A DNA stretch of 64,000 nt, from contig CAIMEY010000065.1 in the NCBI GenBank assembly GCA_903840165.1, forward strand, positions 24,375 to 88,374. The letters are read 5' to 3'. Positions 27,764-36,912 of the stretch are shown here, in pieces. This DNA is from an uncultured Myxococcales bacterium (GTDB lineage Bacteria; Myxococcota_A; UBA9042). Below the pieces are notes generated by a model. It worked only from the letters and a program-made list of their open reading frames with translations. It ran no database searches and had not been told where the DNA came from. How positions within the stretch are numbered: position 1 is the stretch's first letter; the number at the start of each line of letters is the position of its first letter. Both the position numbers and the translations under genes were made by a program.

Positions 27764-29560
27764 TCACTGGGTCCAGTCGCCGGTGGCCGTGTCCAAATCG
27801 TCGACATAGCTCAGGCCCACTGGCAGTTTGAGGGTGTTGTTGTAGAAACCCAAGAAAGTCGAGCGGGTGCCAGAAGGTCCCGACGACCCGACGATGACCA
27901 CCACCGTGCTGACGCGGTTCTTGGGCACCAACAGATTGACGGTCGCTGAGCACTGTGCCCCGCAATCATTGCTACTTTGCCAAGAACCCGCGCCGTTTAG
28001 CGTGACGCTGGCCTGCTCGCCCCAACTCTGGTAGGCCGTGTAGAAGAATGTAATCGGCCAGTTGATGTCGTTGGCCGTGGTGTTATTGACGCGGAACAGG
28101 GCCGCCGCCATTTTGCCGTTGGTCGAGCTGTTGTTGTACCAAGTGTCAGCATAAACATTGAGGTTTGGGTAGATCTTGCCCGTCTTGTTGAACAGCGTGC
28201 GCAAGAAATTCTTGTCTGGGTTCAAGTTCTTGGCCACGCCGTTGCCGTCGGTCCAGACCGACGGATTGATGCCGCCAAACAAGCTCGTGTTGTCGCCGCC
28301 GAACCAGTTGCCAGACCACTGGTCATAGGTACTCCAGACAGCGTAACGATAAGTGGGCCAAATTAAAGGATTAACGCCACCGACCGTGACATTGCCATCG
28401 ACGATGAGGTCGCCCTTGATCTGAATCTTCTTGCTCGAAAGGGTCTGAACATTGATGGCCCAGCTGAGGATTTGGCCGTCATTTGGGTTGGTGGCGGGGT
28501 TGAAGACATTGTCGACAACCTTGAGGATCCACGCGCCCTTGGGATTCTTGTTGATCCAGGCCGTGAGGTCGCCGCTCGCCGGCTTGGTGTTGTCGGGATA
28601 GGAGGTCACGATGCCATCGCCGGCTTTGCCATTCTTATCAAAGAGTTTGTACTCAACGTTGTTCGGGTCATACAGGTACACCGTGATACCGGAAATGTCC
28701 GAGTTCACGAGCTGCAGGGAAACCGTCAGCTTTTGCGCGACGCCGACGTCTGGCACATTGATCGTGTCCGAGGTCCCCGGCGGGAAGTAGTCCTTGATGG
28801 TGATGGGCGCGTTGCCGGAGGTGTACTTGTCGGTAAACTGGTCCCAAATCAGGCCGTTGGAGATTTCGTCGATGCCGTCAGCGGGCAAGCCATTGGCCCC
28901 ACCGCCCGCTACGCAGTTGAGCGAGCCATCGGCGTTAAAGCCGGCGACCACCAAGTTGGACCCGCACATCTTGCCCAGGGGAGGCGCGCCGACAAGGTCA
29001 CTGTAGTTGCCCGAAGAGGCCACGGTCGAAAGGGCTGGTTTGCCGTTGAGATCAGAGTAGTTGCCGGTGGTCGCCACCGTTGAGATGTCGGCTTTCTTGG
29101 CATAGACCGCCATCGACTTGGGGTCCAGGGCTGCCGCGCTGATGCAACCCGAGCAGTCAATGCCTTCGGCCACCGAGGCGCGCAGGGCATACAGCACAGA
29201 AGACAAGGGCTTGCGTGGCAGTTCAGGGTCGTTGCCGACCTTGAAGGCGATGTAGTCGCCCGCGGCAAGCGCGTCTGCTTTCAAGGCGTTGTTGACGCCC
29301 ATGGTGTAGGCAAAGGCACCGCTTTTGACCGCAACCTGCACCGGCCCTTCCTGCCACAGCGGATTGACGTCCACAGCGTCTTTATACAGTGTAAAAGTCA
29401 AGGCATAGCTGCCATCAGCCGCGGGTCCACCGCCAGCCGAGGTCAGGGTGCCTTCCAGCACCGAAGACGTTGGCACCGCTGCCACGGCCGCTGAACTGGC
29501 CAGCAAGATGGGCAGAGCTACCCACCAAGATCGGAACATTGCCTGTGAGTTGCCGGTCAT
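27764..29560 (-). CDS. Secreted protein with proprotein-convertase P-domain-like region
   Basis: Start MTGNSQAMFRSWWVALPILLASSAAVAA at 29560 with AAGGAG upstream. ITIKDYFPPGTSDTINVPDVGVAQKLTVSLQLVNSDISGITVYLYDPNNVEYKLFD...KGAWILKVVDNVFNPATNPNDGQILSWAINVQT is P-domain-like. Confidence 0.85.
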   Translation of the reverse strand: MTGNSQAMFRSWWVALPILLASSAAVAAVPTSSVLEGTLTSAGGGPAADGSYALTFTLYKDAVDVNPLWQEGPVQVAVKSGAFAYTMGVNNALKADALAAGDYIAFKVGNDPELPRKPLSSVLYALRASVAEGIDCSGCISAAALDPKSMAVYAKKADISTVATTGNYSDLNGKPALSTVASSGNYSDLVGAPPLGKMCGSNLVVAGFNADGSLNCVAGGGANGLPADGIDEISNGLIWDQFTDKYTSGNAPITIKDYFPPGTSDTINVPDVGVAQKLTVSLQLVNSDISGITVYLYDPNNVEYKLFDKNGKAGDGIVTSYPDNTKPASGDLTAWINKNPKGAWILKVVDNVFNPATNPNDGQILSWAINVQTLSSKKIQIKGDLIVDGNVTVGGVNPLIWPTYRYAVWSTYDQWSGNWFGGDNTSLFGGINPSVWTDGNGVAKNLNPDKNFLRTLFNKTGKIYPNLNVYADTWYNNSSTNGKMAAALFRVNNTTANDINWPITFFYTAYQSWGEQASVTLNGAGSWQSSNDCGAQCSATVNLLVPKNRVSTVVVIVGSSGPSGTRSTFLGFYNNTLKLPVGLSYVDDLDTATGDWTQ

Positions 29561-29727
29561 AGCTCCACTCCTTTTTCCATGCGCGAACCAGGGAACCCTG
29601 CCTGTTTGGGCGGTCGTTGCGAGCATTGTCGCGTCGACCCTCTGCGAGCTTAGGCGGTCGGTTCCTGCGGCCTCGTTGCGGGCTCCGGGATCTTGGCCTC
29701 CCGGGCTTTGTCGTTTCGACCAGGGCG

Positions 29728-32496
29728 TTACAGGCCCAGGTACGCTTTGATCCAACTGAAGAATCCAACATTGACTGAGTACTTGGCGACGCCATTGCTC
29801 ACTGGCCCAGCGTAGGTGCCGTGGCCAACCAGCGAGCGCAAGGTGAGGCCGCTGGTGGTGCCGCTGACGTCGGCGCTGGCGAAACTGGCTGTAAATCCCT
29901 TGGGTTGGCAGCCAGGATCGGTGATACCGTCGCAATTGTTGTCGAGGCCGTCACAGGGGTCGGACGCTTGGGGCGTCACATCGCCTACGCAAGCGCCGGC
30001 TTTGCCGTCTGCGCCACAACTGGCTGTTCCTGCTTTGCAAATGCCCTTGCCCTGGGTCGCCGGGTCGCCGGAGTAGCAGGGGACGCTGGCGTTGCCACTT
30101 ACGACATTGCTGCAACCCTTCAATACATCGCAGGTATCCGTTGTGCAGGGATTGGCGTCGTCGCACGCAGACGCTTTGCCTGGGGTGCAGGTCCACTTCT
30201 GATTGGCGCCGAGGCCACAGGCATCGCCCGCGGTGCAAGCGTTGCCATCACTGCAGGATGCTTGGAGATCCTGGTGGCTGCATTGGCCCGAAACTTTGTC
30301 GCAACTGTCCTTGGTGCAGCCCTCTTGGTCGTCGCAGTTGGCCAGGGCACCGGCTAGGCAGTTGCCGCCCACGCACGCATCGCCCGCGGTGCAGGCGTCG
30401 CCATCGGCATCGCAGGGGGAGGTGTTGTTGACGTGGCTGCAACCGCCCTTTGTATCACAGGAATCCGTTGTGCATGGGTTGCTGTCGTCACAGGTATCCT
30501 TGGCGCCGGGCATGCAGTAGCCGCCCGAGCAGGCGTCGCCCACGGTGCAGACATTGCCGTCAGCGTCGCAGGCAAAGCCGTCGGGCTTCTTGTTGAGAAT
30601 ACAGCCTTTTTGCCCGTCGCAACTGTTGGTTTGGCAGTCATTGTTGAGGCTTTGGTCGCAATTGACCTTGGACAACGGGTTGATTTGGCAGGTAAAAGGC
30701 TGCTTGGTCTTGTCGCAGAACAATAGGCCTGTGCACAAGTTGCCGCCTTTGCAATCGCCGTCCGTCGCGCAACTGCAGTTATTTGCGCCACTTTTGCAGA
30801 TGCCAGCGGTGCAAAGATCGCCGGCGGTGCATGGATTGCCGTCCTCGCAGGCGATGTTCTCTAGGGGCGTGTGCTTGCACCCGGTCAGCGGGTCGCAGAG
30901 GTCCGAGGTGCAGGGGTTGAGGTCGTCGCAGGGAAAGGCCTTGCCGTTACTGCAGATCGCGCTGTCACTGCAAAATTCGCCTAGGGTGCAGGCATTGCCG
31001 TCGTTGCAGATTGCGCCGGGCTTGGGCGTGTGCTGGCAGCCAATCTTGGCGTTGCAACTGTCCTCGGTGCAATCGTTTTTGTCGTCGCAGGCCCCTTGGG
31101 TCGGCCCCGGGAGGCACTGATCGCCACCGACGCCGCCGCAGACATCGCCCACGGTGCACGGGTTGCCGTCTTCACAGGGCAATCCCACCTTGGAGGGGTA
31201 CTTGCACGCGCCGCTGGCCTTGTCGCACTTGGCGTCGATGCAGGGGTCATCACTGGCGCAGGCTTTGGCCGGGCCGGCGGCGCATTGGCCGCCTTTGCAG
31301 GAGTCGGCGACGGTGCAATCGGTGCTGTCGGCGTCACACTTCTGCCCGTCATTATTCGTGAATATGCAGCCTTGGGCGGGATCGCAGCTGTCCAGGGTGC
31401 AGACATTGCCGTCGTCGCAAGTCAACGGGGCACCCGCTACGCATTTGCCGCTGGCGCAGACATCACCGACCGTGCACTTGGAGTTGTCAGCGTCGCAGGG
31501 CTTGGTGTTGTTGAGGTGCTTGCAACCTTCAACGCCGGCACAGGAATCGTCGGTGCACGCGATGCCATCGTCGCAGGTGCCTTCGTCGGTCTGGCCGTCG
31601 CAGTTGTCGTCCTTGCCGTTGCACGTTTCCGGGGCAGGAGCTTCTGAAATGCAAGCGGAAAGGCCTGTGCCGACCTTGCAAGTTCGCTTGCCTTCGCACT
31701 TAGCGTCGCCGGCTCCGGTGTTGTAGCACTTGGTCGAAAGCTCAAGCTGCATCGCCGCATCCGTACACGTGCAGGCTCCGCCGTTCTTGACCACGCACTG
31801 CTTGACGGTTTGGCCTGTCACATCAGGGACATCGCTGCAGTCGTAGCCACTGGGGCAGTCGTCCGGTAAGGCGCATTGCAGGCCGCAGAAGGAGCCGGCA
31901 TTGCCAAAGGCCACGCAGTGGGCGCCGCCATTGCCCGTGCTGATGCATTCCTCATTCTTTGTGCAGGGATTGCAGACATTGCCGTAGCGGGGCACGCAGA
32001 TGTTGATCGAGTCGTTGGTCGGCGCTGTGACGCATTTGTAGGTCGAATCCGGGCAAGGGCCGTTACAGACGGCCGCGCACTTCATGCCCGAAGGCGTTTG
32101 GATGCAAAAGCCGCTATCGCACTGATCGACCGACGCGCAGGGACAGCCCGCGGCACCAGGACAATTGGAAGGTAAGCCCGTGTCCTCGCTGATGTCTTGG
32201 GCAATATCGCCGCTTGTCGTGTCGCTCGATCCAGTGTCGATGCCCGAGTCAGTGTCCTCGCTGGCATCGGTGCCAAAGACGATGGCGTCGGTATCGTCGC
32301 TGCTGCTACTGTCGCCAGTGGCAGGCGTTGTCTTGCTATTTCCGCTATTTCCGCACGCACCCAGGCTGATCATCAACAGCAAAGCAAGCCCGGCCGCGAC
32401 TGGACCCAAGGTACTGAAATTTGGCTGACACGGGCCCAGTGTCGACGCCGGCAGGCTGGTGCACAGCGTCGGCGATGTGCAGGGTGAGACGCGCAT
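29728..32496 (-). CDS. Cys-rich lipoprotein with MopE-like motifs and many CDDGNxCTxDSC repeats; short C-terminal globular module
   Basis: AGGAG before ATG 32496; lipobox MISLGACGNS; ETCNGKDDNCDGQTDEGTCDDGIACTDDSC...; C-terminal CDGLDNNCDGITDPGCQPKG. Confidence 0.92.
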   Translation of the reverse strand: MRVSPCTSPTLCTSLPASTLGPCQPNFSTLGPVAAGLALLLMISLGACGNSGNSKTTPATGDSSSSDDTDAIVFGTDASEDTDSGIDTGSSDTTSGDIAQDISEDTGLPSNCPGAAGCPCASVDQCDSGFCIQTPSGMKCAAVCNGPCPDSTYKCVTAPTNDSINICVPRYGNVCNPCTKNEECISTGNGGAHCVAFGNAGSFCGLQCALPDDCPSGYDCSDVPDVTGQTVKQCVVKNGGACTCTDAAMQLELSTKCYNTGAGDAKCEGKRTCKVGTGLSACISEAPAPETCNGKDDNCDGQTDEGTCDDGIACTDDSCAGVEGCKHLNNTKPCDADNSKCTVGDVCASGKCVAGAPLTCDDGNVCTLDSCDPAQGCIFTNNDGQKCDADSTDCTVADSCKGGQCAAGPAKACASDDPCIDAKCDKASGACKYPSKVGLPCEDGNPCTVGDVCGGVGGDQCLPGPTQGACDDKNDCTEDSCNAKIGCQHTPKPGAICNDGNACTLGEFCSDSAICSNGKAFPCDDLNPCTSDLCDPLTGCKHTPLENIACEDGNPCTAGDLCTAGICKSGANNCSCATDGDCKGGNLCTGLLFCDKTKQPFTCQINPLSKVNCDQSLNNDCQTNSCDGQKGCILNKKPDGFACDADGNVCTVGDACSGGYCMPGAKDTCDDSNPCTTDSCDTKGGCSHVNNTSPCDADGDACTAGDACVGGNCLAGALANCDDQEGCTKDSCDKVSGQCSHQDLQASCSDGNACTAGDACGLGANQKWTCTPGKASACDDANPCTTDTCDVLKGCSNVVSGNASVPCYSGDPATQGKGICKAGTASCGADGKAGACVGDVTPQASDPCDGLDNNCDGITDPGCQPKGFTASFASADVSGTTSGLTLRSLVGHGTYAGPVSNGVAKYSVNVGFFSWIKAYLGL

Positions 32497-32687
32497 GACG
32501 ATCTCCTAGGGGCTGCAATCAAACGGTTTCTTAGCCCAGACCGGGCCTCACACCGCGGGGTTGCAGAGGCGGCACGTTGCGCCCAGGCTGGAGGTCCCGG
32601 GGCGGCGTGGCCTGTACGATCCACAAGGTCCAGCAGGATTACAAATTCCGACGGAACATTGCAAGCCCATGGGGCAAAGTTGTCGCC

Positions 32688-33134
32688 TCAGGGGGCCCTC
32701 ACTAGGCTGGGCAAGGCGTCATCCACCGCTTTCTGCACGCGCGCGAATCGCTCAAAGGGGCCGGCCGCTTCGACCAGGACAACCGAGTCGCCGCAGACCA
32801 GTATCGTTTCGCTGAGGACCCAATCTTCCGCGCCATGGGGCAACAAAAACTCAAGGGTATTAGCGTCTTGACCTGCAGCCGTGCGAAAAGCGTGTTGACG
32901 CTGAACAGCGTAACCCCTGGCAATCAGATGGCGTTTCAGGGCATCGGTCCAAAAGGCTAGGTCCGCTTTTGGGTAGTTGCGGACTTCGCGGCTCTTGAGG
33001 CGCACACCATCAGCCGTGATCATCGCTAGATCAGAGCGTTTTTCAAAACGGACAAAGTCCGTGGGCGTCTGCATCTGGTGGTGGGGACCGCAGGCCGCCA
33101 GGGCCAGCAGCAAGGGCAGCAGCAGGCGATGCAT
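32688..33134 (-). CDS. Small lipoprotein of unknown function
   Basis: Start MHRLLLPLLLALAACGPHH; shares a base with the upstream TAA (TAATG). Confidence 0.75.
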   Translation of the reverse strand: MHRLLLPLLLALAACGPHHQMQTPTDFVRFEKRSDLAMITADGVRLKSREVRNYPKADLAFWTDALKRHLIARGYAVQRQHAFRTAAGQDANTLEFLLPHGAEDWVLSETILVCGDSVVLVEAAGPFERFARVQKAVDDALPSLVRAP

Positions 33135-33913
33135 TAGAAGCCCCCGAGAAATTGGTCTAAATCCACGGTATTGAGCCACTCGAACGGAGAGCGCACGTAG
33201 GTCACGCGGCCTTGGCGGTGGTAGTCAAAGCGCACGGCGAGGTGGGCGAAGTGCGTTGCCGCCGTCTCGGCGGAGAGTTCGCCTTTAATTTGCTCTAGTT
33301 CCGTGACAAGCTGGGTCATGCTCCGTTCAATGCGTAAGGTGGCGGAGACGGTCGAATCATCCAAAAAGTTGCGCAATCGTTCGAAAATCTCTTGTTTGGA
33401 CCTCAGACGCGCTTGCAACTGCCCCACGGCCTCGGTTCGATCGCGACGCTGTAGAGACTTATCGATAACAATTCCGCTGCTTGCCAGGAGATCGAGCACT
33501 TCGCCCAGGTGCTGAGGCGCCACGTTCAGTTGCAACTCGCTGTCGCTGACAAGGACCGGGTGGCCACCTAAATGCTTTGTTAAAGCAACAACTTTTGCCC
33601 GCACATCGTCCGGATGCACGACCTTGAGCAGCAACGTGGCGGTCACAGCGGTCAGGCGCGCTTGGGCCGCACCGACATCGGTCTGCGTTGGGGCGGGCGC
33701 TGCTTCGACTGCAAGTTGATCGCCGACGGGGCGCGGGTCAGCCACTGCAGGGCTTGGAATCACCTGTGCTGGCAAGCGTTTTGCCGTTTGTTGCCCATCG
33801 GCGGCGCGCACGCAGGTCGGTACGGAGCTTGCTGCTGCGGCGAGAATGAATGGCAGTAAATACTTGACAACAGGAGGTATTTTTCCTGATGAGGCCAGGA
33901 GCGGTCGGTTCAT
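33134..33913 (-). CDS. DUF4349-like secreted protein
   Basis: KVVHPDDVRAKVVALTKHLGGHPVLVSDSELQLNVAPQHLGEVLDLLASSG...QARLRSKQEIFERLRNFLDD resembles the neighbouring DUF4349-like protein. Confidence 0.72.
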   Translation of the reverse strand: MNRPLLASSGKIPPVVKYLLPFILAAAASSVPTCVRAADGQQTAKRLPAQVIPSPAVADPRPVGDQLAVEAAPAPTQTDVGAAQARLTAVTATLLLKVVHPDDVRAKVVALTKHLGGHPVLVSDSELQLNVAPQHLGEVLDLLASSGIVIDKSLQRRDRTEAVGQLQARLRSKQEIFERLRNFLDDSTVSATLRIERSMTQLVTELEQIKGELSAETAATHFAHLAVRFDYHRQGRVTYVRSPFEWLNTVDLDQFLGGF

Positions 33914-35241
33914 GGCGTCACCTGCAAGCTGGCCGCCGCATCGATCAGGGCTTGGCGGTGGGCCGTAAACGCGGGCTCATTGGGCAAAAACCCTTCCATA
34001 ACAGCGATCTTGTCGGCAACGGTTGCCACACCGACCAGGTAGTAGCTGGGCCGAACGTCTTTGCTACGCCACACGCGCAGGTGCACTTGGCCAACGACAG
34101 CACTCTCAACCGTTTCAAAATCGCGGCCTTCCATCTCGTGCTGTACGGCTGTCAGCCAGAACGCCCCATCGCCGCGCGGTTCATTGTCCGTCAGCGCGGC
34201 GCGCAACATCGCCGTGTCCGCAGCCTGGGCCCGCCACAGGGAATCATCCTCGAATTGCACAAATCCTGCAGGGACTTGCAAGTGGATGGCCTTCTTGCCT
34301 TGTTCCAGCGTGGCCCGCAGTGGCGAGAGTTCGCGCACCCATGGGAAGGGCGAGCGGTGCTGGGCCGGCGCGCTTTGGGCGATCACGGGCTCTAGCTCAA
34401 TGGTGATCGTGAAATAATCCGCGAGGTTGCGTAGCGTCGCCAGCACAGACTCCGCCATTTCGATTTGTTCGGTCAAACGCTTGATTTCTTCAAGAATCTG
34501 AAGCCGTTCCTCCACATCCTTGACCGTCCTGAGTAGCACCAGCAGGCGCGTGCGGGCGTCTTGGGCAATGGCGAGGCGCGCGCGCGTGTCGGTGAACTGG
34601 CGGCTGACGTCCAGCGCCTTGACGCGACGGTCCAGGACTTCGCCGAGGTTGGCAAAGGCGGCCATCACGCTGTCAAAATCCTTAGCAGGCACGCGCACTA
34701 CCAGGGCCTTGCCGGACAGAGAATCGACGTAGCCACCGAACTGCCGCGTCAGCGCCGTGATGGCATCGACGGCTTCGAGTTGCCGCTTGACGCGCAACCG
34801 CAGGTAGCCAAGGTAGACGACCATGGGCTCAGGCGCGTTGGCATTCACTTGTCCCTTTGCGGCCTTACCTACAAGGGCTCCACCGGTCGAGGCCGTCGTC
34901 GGCTTGGCGGTGCTGGCGGAACTACCTCCTGAATAAACCTGGCTTTTCTTGGCGTAGGACTCAGAGGCGTGCACCGCAACTGGCTGGGGAGCTCTTTGGG
35001 GCATGGCCACTGGGCGTTCGGCTTGGACGGTGACGGACTCGTCGGCACCGGGAGCACCGTTTTGATCAGCAAATCCCCTGTCTCCGGGAGGTTCCTCTGC
35101 ATAGTCGGTGGCTTGCGGCTCATAACGCTGTGAACCGGCGCAACCGCCAATCAGGGCGCTCGCGGCCAAAGCCAACGTGACAATGGCAGCGAAAGGCACT
35201 GTACTGGAAAGGGAACTGCAGATCGTTCTTGGAATTTTCAT
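33910..35241 (-). CDS. DUF4349-like lipoprotein
   Basis: Start MKIPRTICSSLSS...ALIGGCAGS; VKRQLEAVDAITALTRQFGGYVDSLSGKALVVRVPAKDFDSVMAAFANLGEVLDRRVKALDVSRQFTDTRARLAIAQDARTRLLVLL; ATGA overlap with the next gene. Confidence 0.8.
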   Translation of the reverse strand: MKIPRTICSSLSSTVPFAAIVTLALAASALIGGCAGSQRYEPQATDYAEEPPGDRGFADQNGAPGADESVTVQAERPVAMPQRAPQPVAVHASESYAKKSQVYSGGSSASTAKPTTASTGGALVGKAAKGQVNANAPEPMVVYLGYLRLRVKRQLEAVDAITALTRQFGGYVDSLSGKALVVRVPAKDFDSVMAAFANLGEVLDRRVKALDVSRQFTDTRARLAIAQDARTRLLVLLRTVKDVEERLQILEEIKRLTEQIEMAESVLATLRNLADYFTITIELEPVIAQSAPAQHRSPFPWVRELSPLRATLEQGKKAIHLQVPAGFVQFEDDSLWRAQAADTAMLRAALTDNEPRGDGAFWLTAVQHEMEGRDFETVESAVVGQVHLRVWRSKDVRPSYYLVGVATVADKIAVMEGFLPNEPAFTAHRQALIDAAASLQVTP

Positions 35242-35357
35242 AGCGCGCACCGGTAGGCTCCGGTTTCGCCATAGGGCGATGCGGGCACCGTAGCGCTGTG
35301 GCGGCTTGGCGGCAAGGGGGACGGCTGCGGCGCCGAGGTCGGCGGGCACCAGCGTGG

Positions 35358-36734
35358 CTATTTGGCCTTGGGCCACGGATCGGCCAGCGCTGCTAGGCGC
35401 GGATCGGCCTGCCATTTGCGCAGAACACGTTGAGAATACGACTGTTCTTTGCCGTGTGCAATCGCCTTGAGGGGATCCAGCGCGCGATAGGCCAAAGCGT
35501 CTCGGCCCTCCGCCTTGGCTAAGCGATCCAGGCCTTGTGTGGCAATATCAAGCACTTCTTTGGCTATTTCGCCGATCGAGCGTCCCTGACTCACCCCAGC
35601 CAGACCGTTCAGACACGCTTGGGCCCTGAGCGCCGGACGATCGATGGACATGTTGCCATCTTCAAGCAATTCCAAGGCTTTCTTGCGTGCCTCCAGGTCA
35701 TAGAACAGGCCTCGGGTCAGCGCTGGCAGGGCCGCAAGCGCTTCCTCAGGCACCAAATCGCAAGGCCTCAACTCTAGGTAGCGCTTGAGCCGAACATCTG
35801 GAAAGACGGTCGAAACGTGCAGCACCCAGTCGTCCAGGGTTGGGCGCCGGCCCAAGGCACCGTGGTCAAAAAACTGGCGAAACGTTGTCCTTTCAGGTAG
35901 TTCTCGGTAACCGTGCGAGCCATCGTCGTTCAGGGCATCGAGGAAGTACAACGGCACGTCGATCAGCCAATCGACGTAATCTTGCACCGTTGCATCAGGT
36001 CGGAAGGAAAAGTGGTTGGTATCGCAGCGATCTTTGTCCACGTCAGTCCAAATGTGGGCGCGGAAACTGGCGTAGCCCGTGTCTCGACCCTCCAGAAGGG
36101 GCGAATTGGCAAAAAGCGCGATCAATGCTGGGGTTAGCAGGTGTCCGAGGCGCATTGCTTGGGCAGCATCGGCGGCGTCGACAAAGTCGAAATTAGTCTG
36201 GACGGTGCAGGTTAAGTGCATCATATGCAAGCCTAAACTACCGACCTTGGGCATGTAAGCCCGCATCACACCGTAGCGACCCTTGGGCATCTTGGGCGCC
36301 GAAGCCGGGCTGTCCTGGGGGTTGAGGCCCACGTGGACCAAGGAAATGCCGCGCGGCTCAAGCACAGATTGCAGTTCAGCCATGTGATCATGGAGTTCCC
36401 GCTGCATATCGGCGACTGTCGCCTGCAGGCCACCGGACAGCTCAAGCTGACCGGCTGGCTCAAGCGAAATCGAGGCGCCATCGCGAAACAGTGCGATCGT
36501 ACGCCCTTTTTCCTGATACGGCTCCCAGCCATAGAGGCGGCTGAGGTCGGCTAAGACTGCAGAAATACTGGCATCCTTGCCTTCATAGGGCAGAGGTCGA
36601 CCGTCGGGCCCAAGGGCAATCCGCTCAAACTCCGTGCCGATGTGGAAATCTGCCGGTTGCCGAGCCCCAGATAGAACCCATTCTGTACATTGCTGAAGAC
36701 TTTCAAGCGGTTCACTGGCATTTGGCTGAGCCAT
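35358..36734 (-). CDS. gshA: Glutamate-cysteine ligase, class II (plant/proteobacterial type)
   Basis: FHIGTEFERIALGPDGRPLPYEG...TIALFRDGASISLEPAGQLELSGG...RYGVMRAYMPKVGSLGLHMMHLTCTVQTNFDF. Start MAQPNASEP with CGGAGA upstream. Confidence 0.88.
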   Translation of the reverse strand: MAQPNASEPLESLQQCTEWVLSGARQPADFHIGTEFERIALGPDGRPLPYEGKDASISAVLADLSRLYGWEPYQEKGRTIALFRDGASISLEPAGQLELSGGLQATVADMQRELHDHMAELQSVLEPRGISLVHVGLNPQDSPASAPKMPKGRYGVMRAYMPKVGSLGLHMMHLTCTVQTNFDFVDAADAAQAMRLGHLLTPALIALFANSPLLEGRDTGYASFRAHIWTDVDKDRCDTNHFSFRPDATVQDYVDWLIDVPLYFLDALNDDGSHGYRELPERTTFRQFFDHGALGRRPTLDDWVLHVSTVFPDVRLKRYLELRPCDLVPEEALAALPALTRGLFYDLEARKKALELLEDGNMSIDRPALRAQACLNGLAGVSQGRSIGEIAKEVLDIATQGLDRLAKAEGRDALAYRALDPLKAIAHGKEQSYSQRVLRKWQADPRLAALADPWPKAK

Positions 36735-36912
36735 GGATTCTCCGGCTTGGGACTGAAAGGGCGGCAGATGCAGCAAAGAGACATCGCCTGCTGCAAGAAA
36801 CAAAGGAAAATGGCCGTTTATTGCGACGCGGCTGAGCCCCCCGCGTCGGACCGCTTTGGGCCGTTGCGGCGTCGTTTCGGCGGCCTCGCTCCCCGCTGCG
36901 CGGCGCTTGGCC

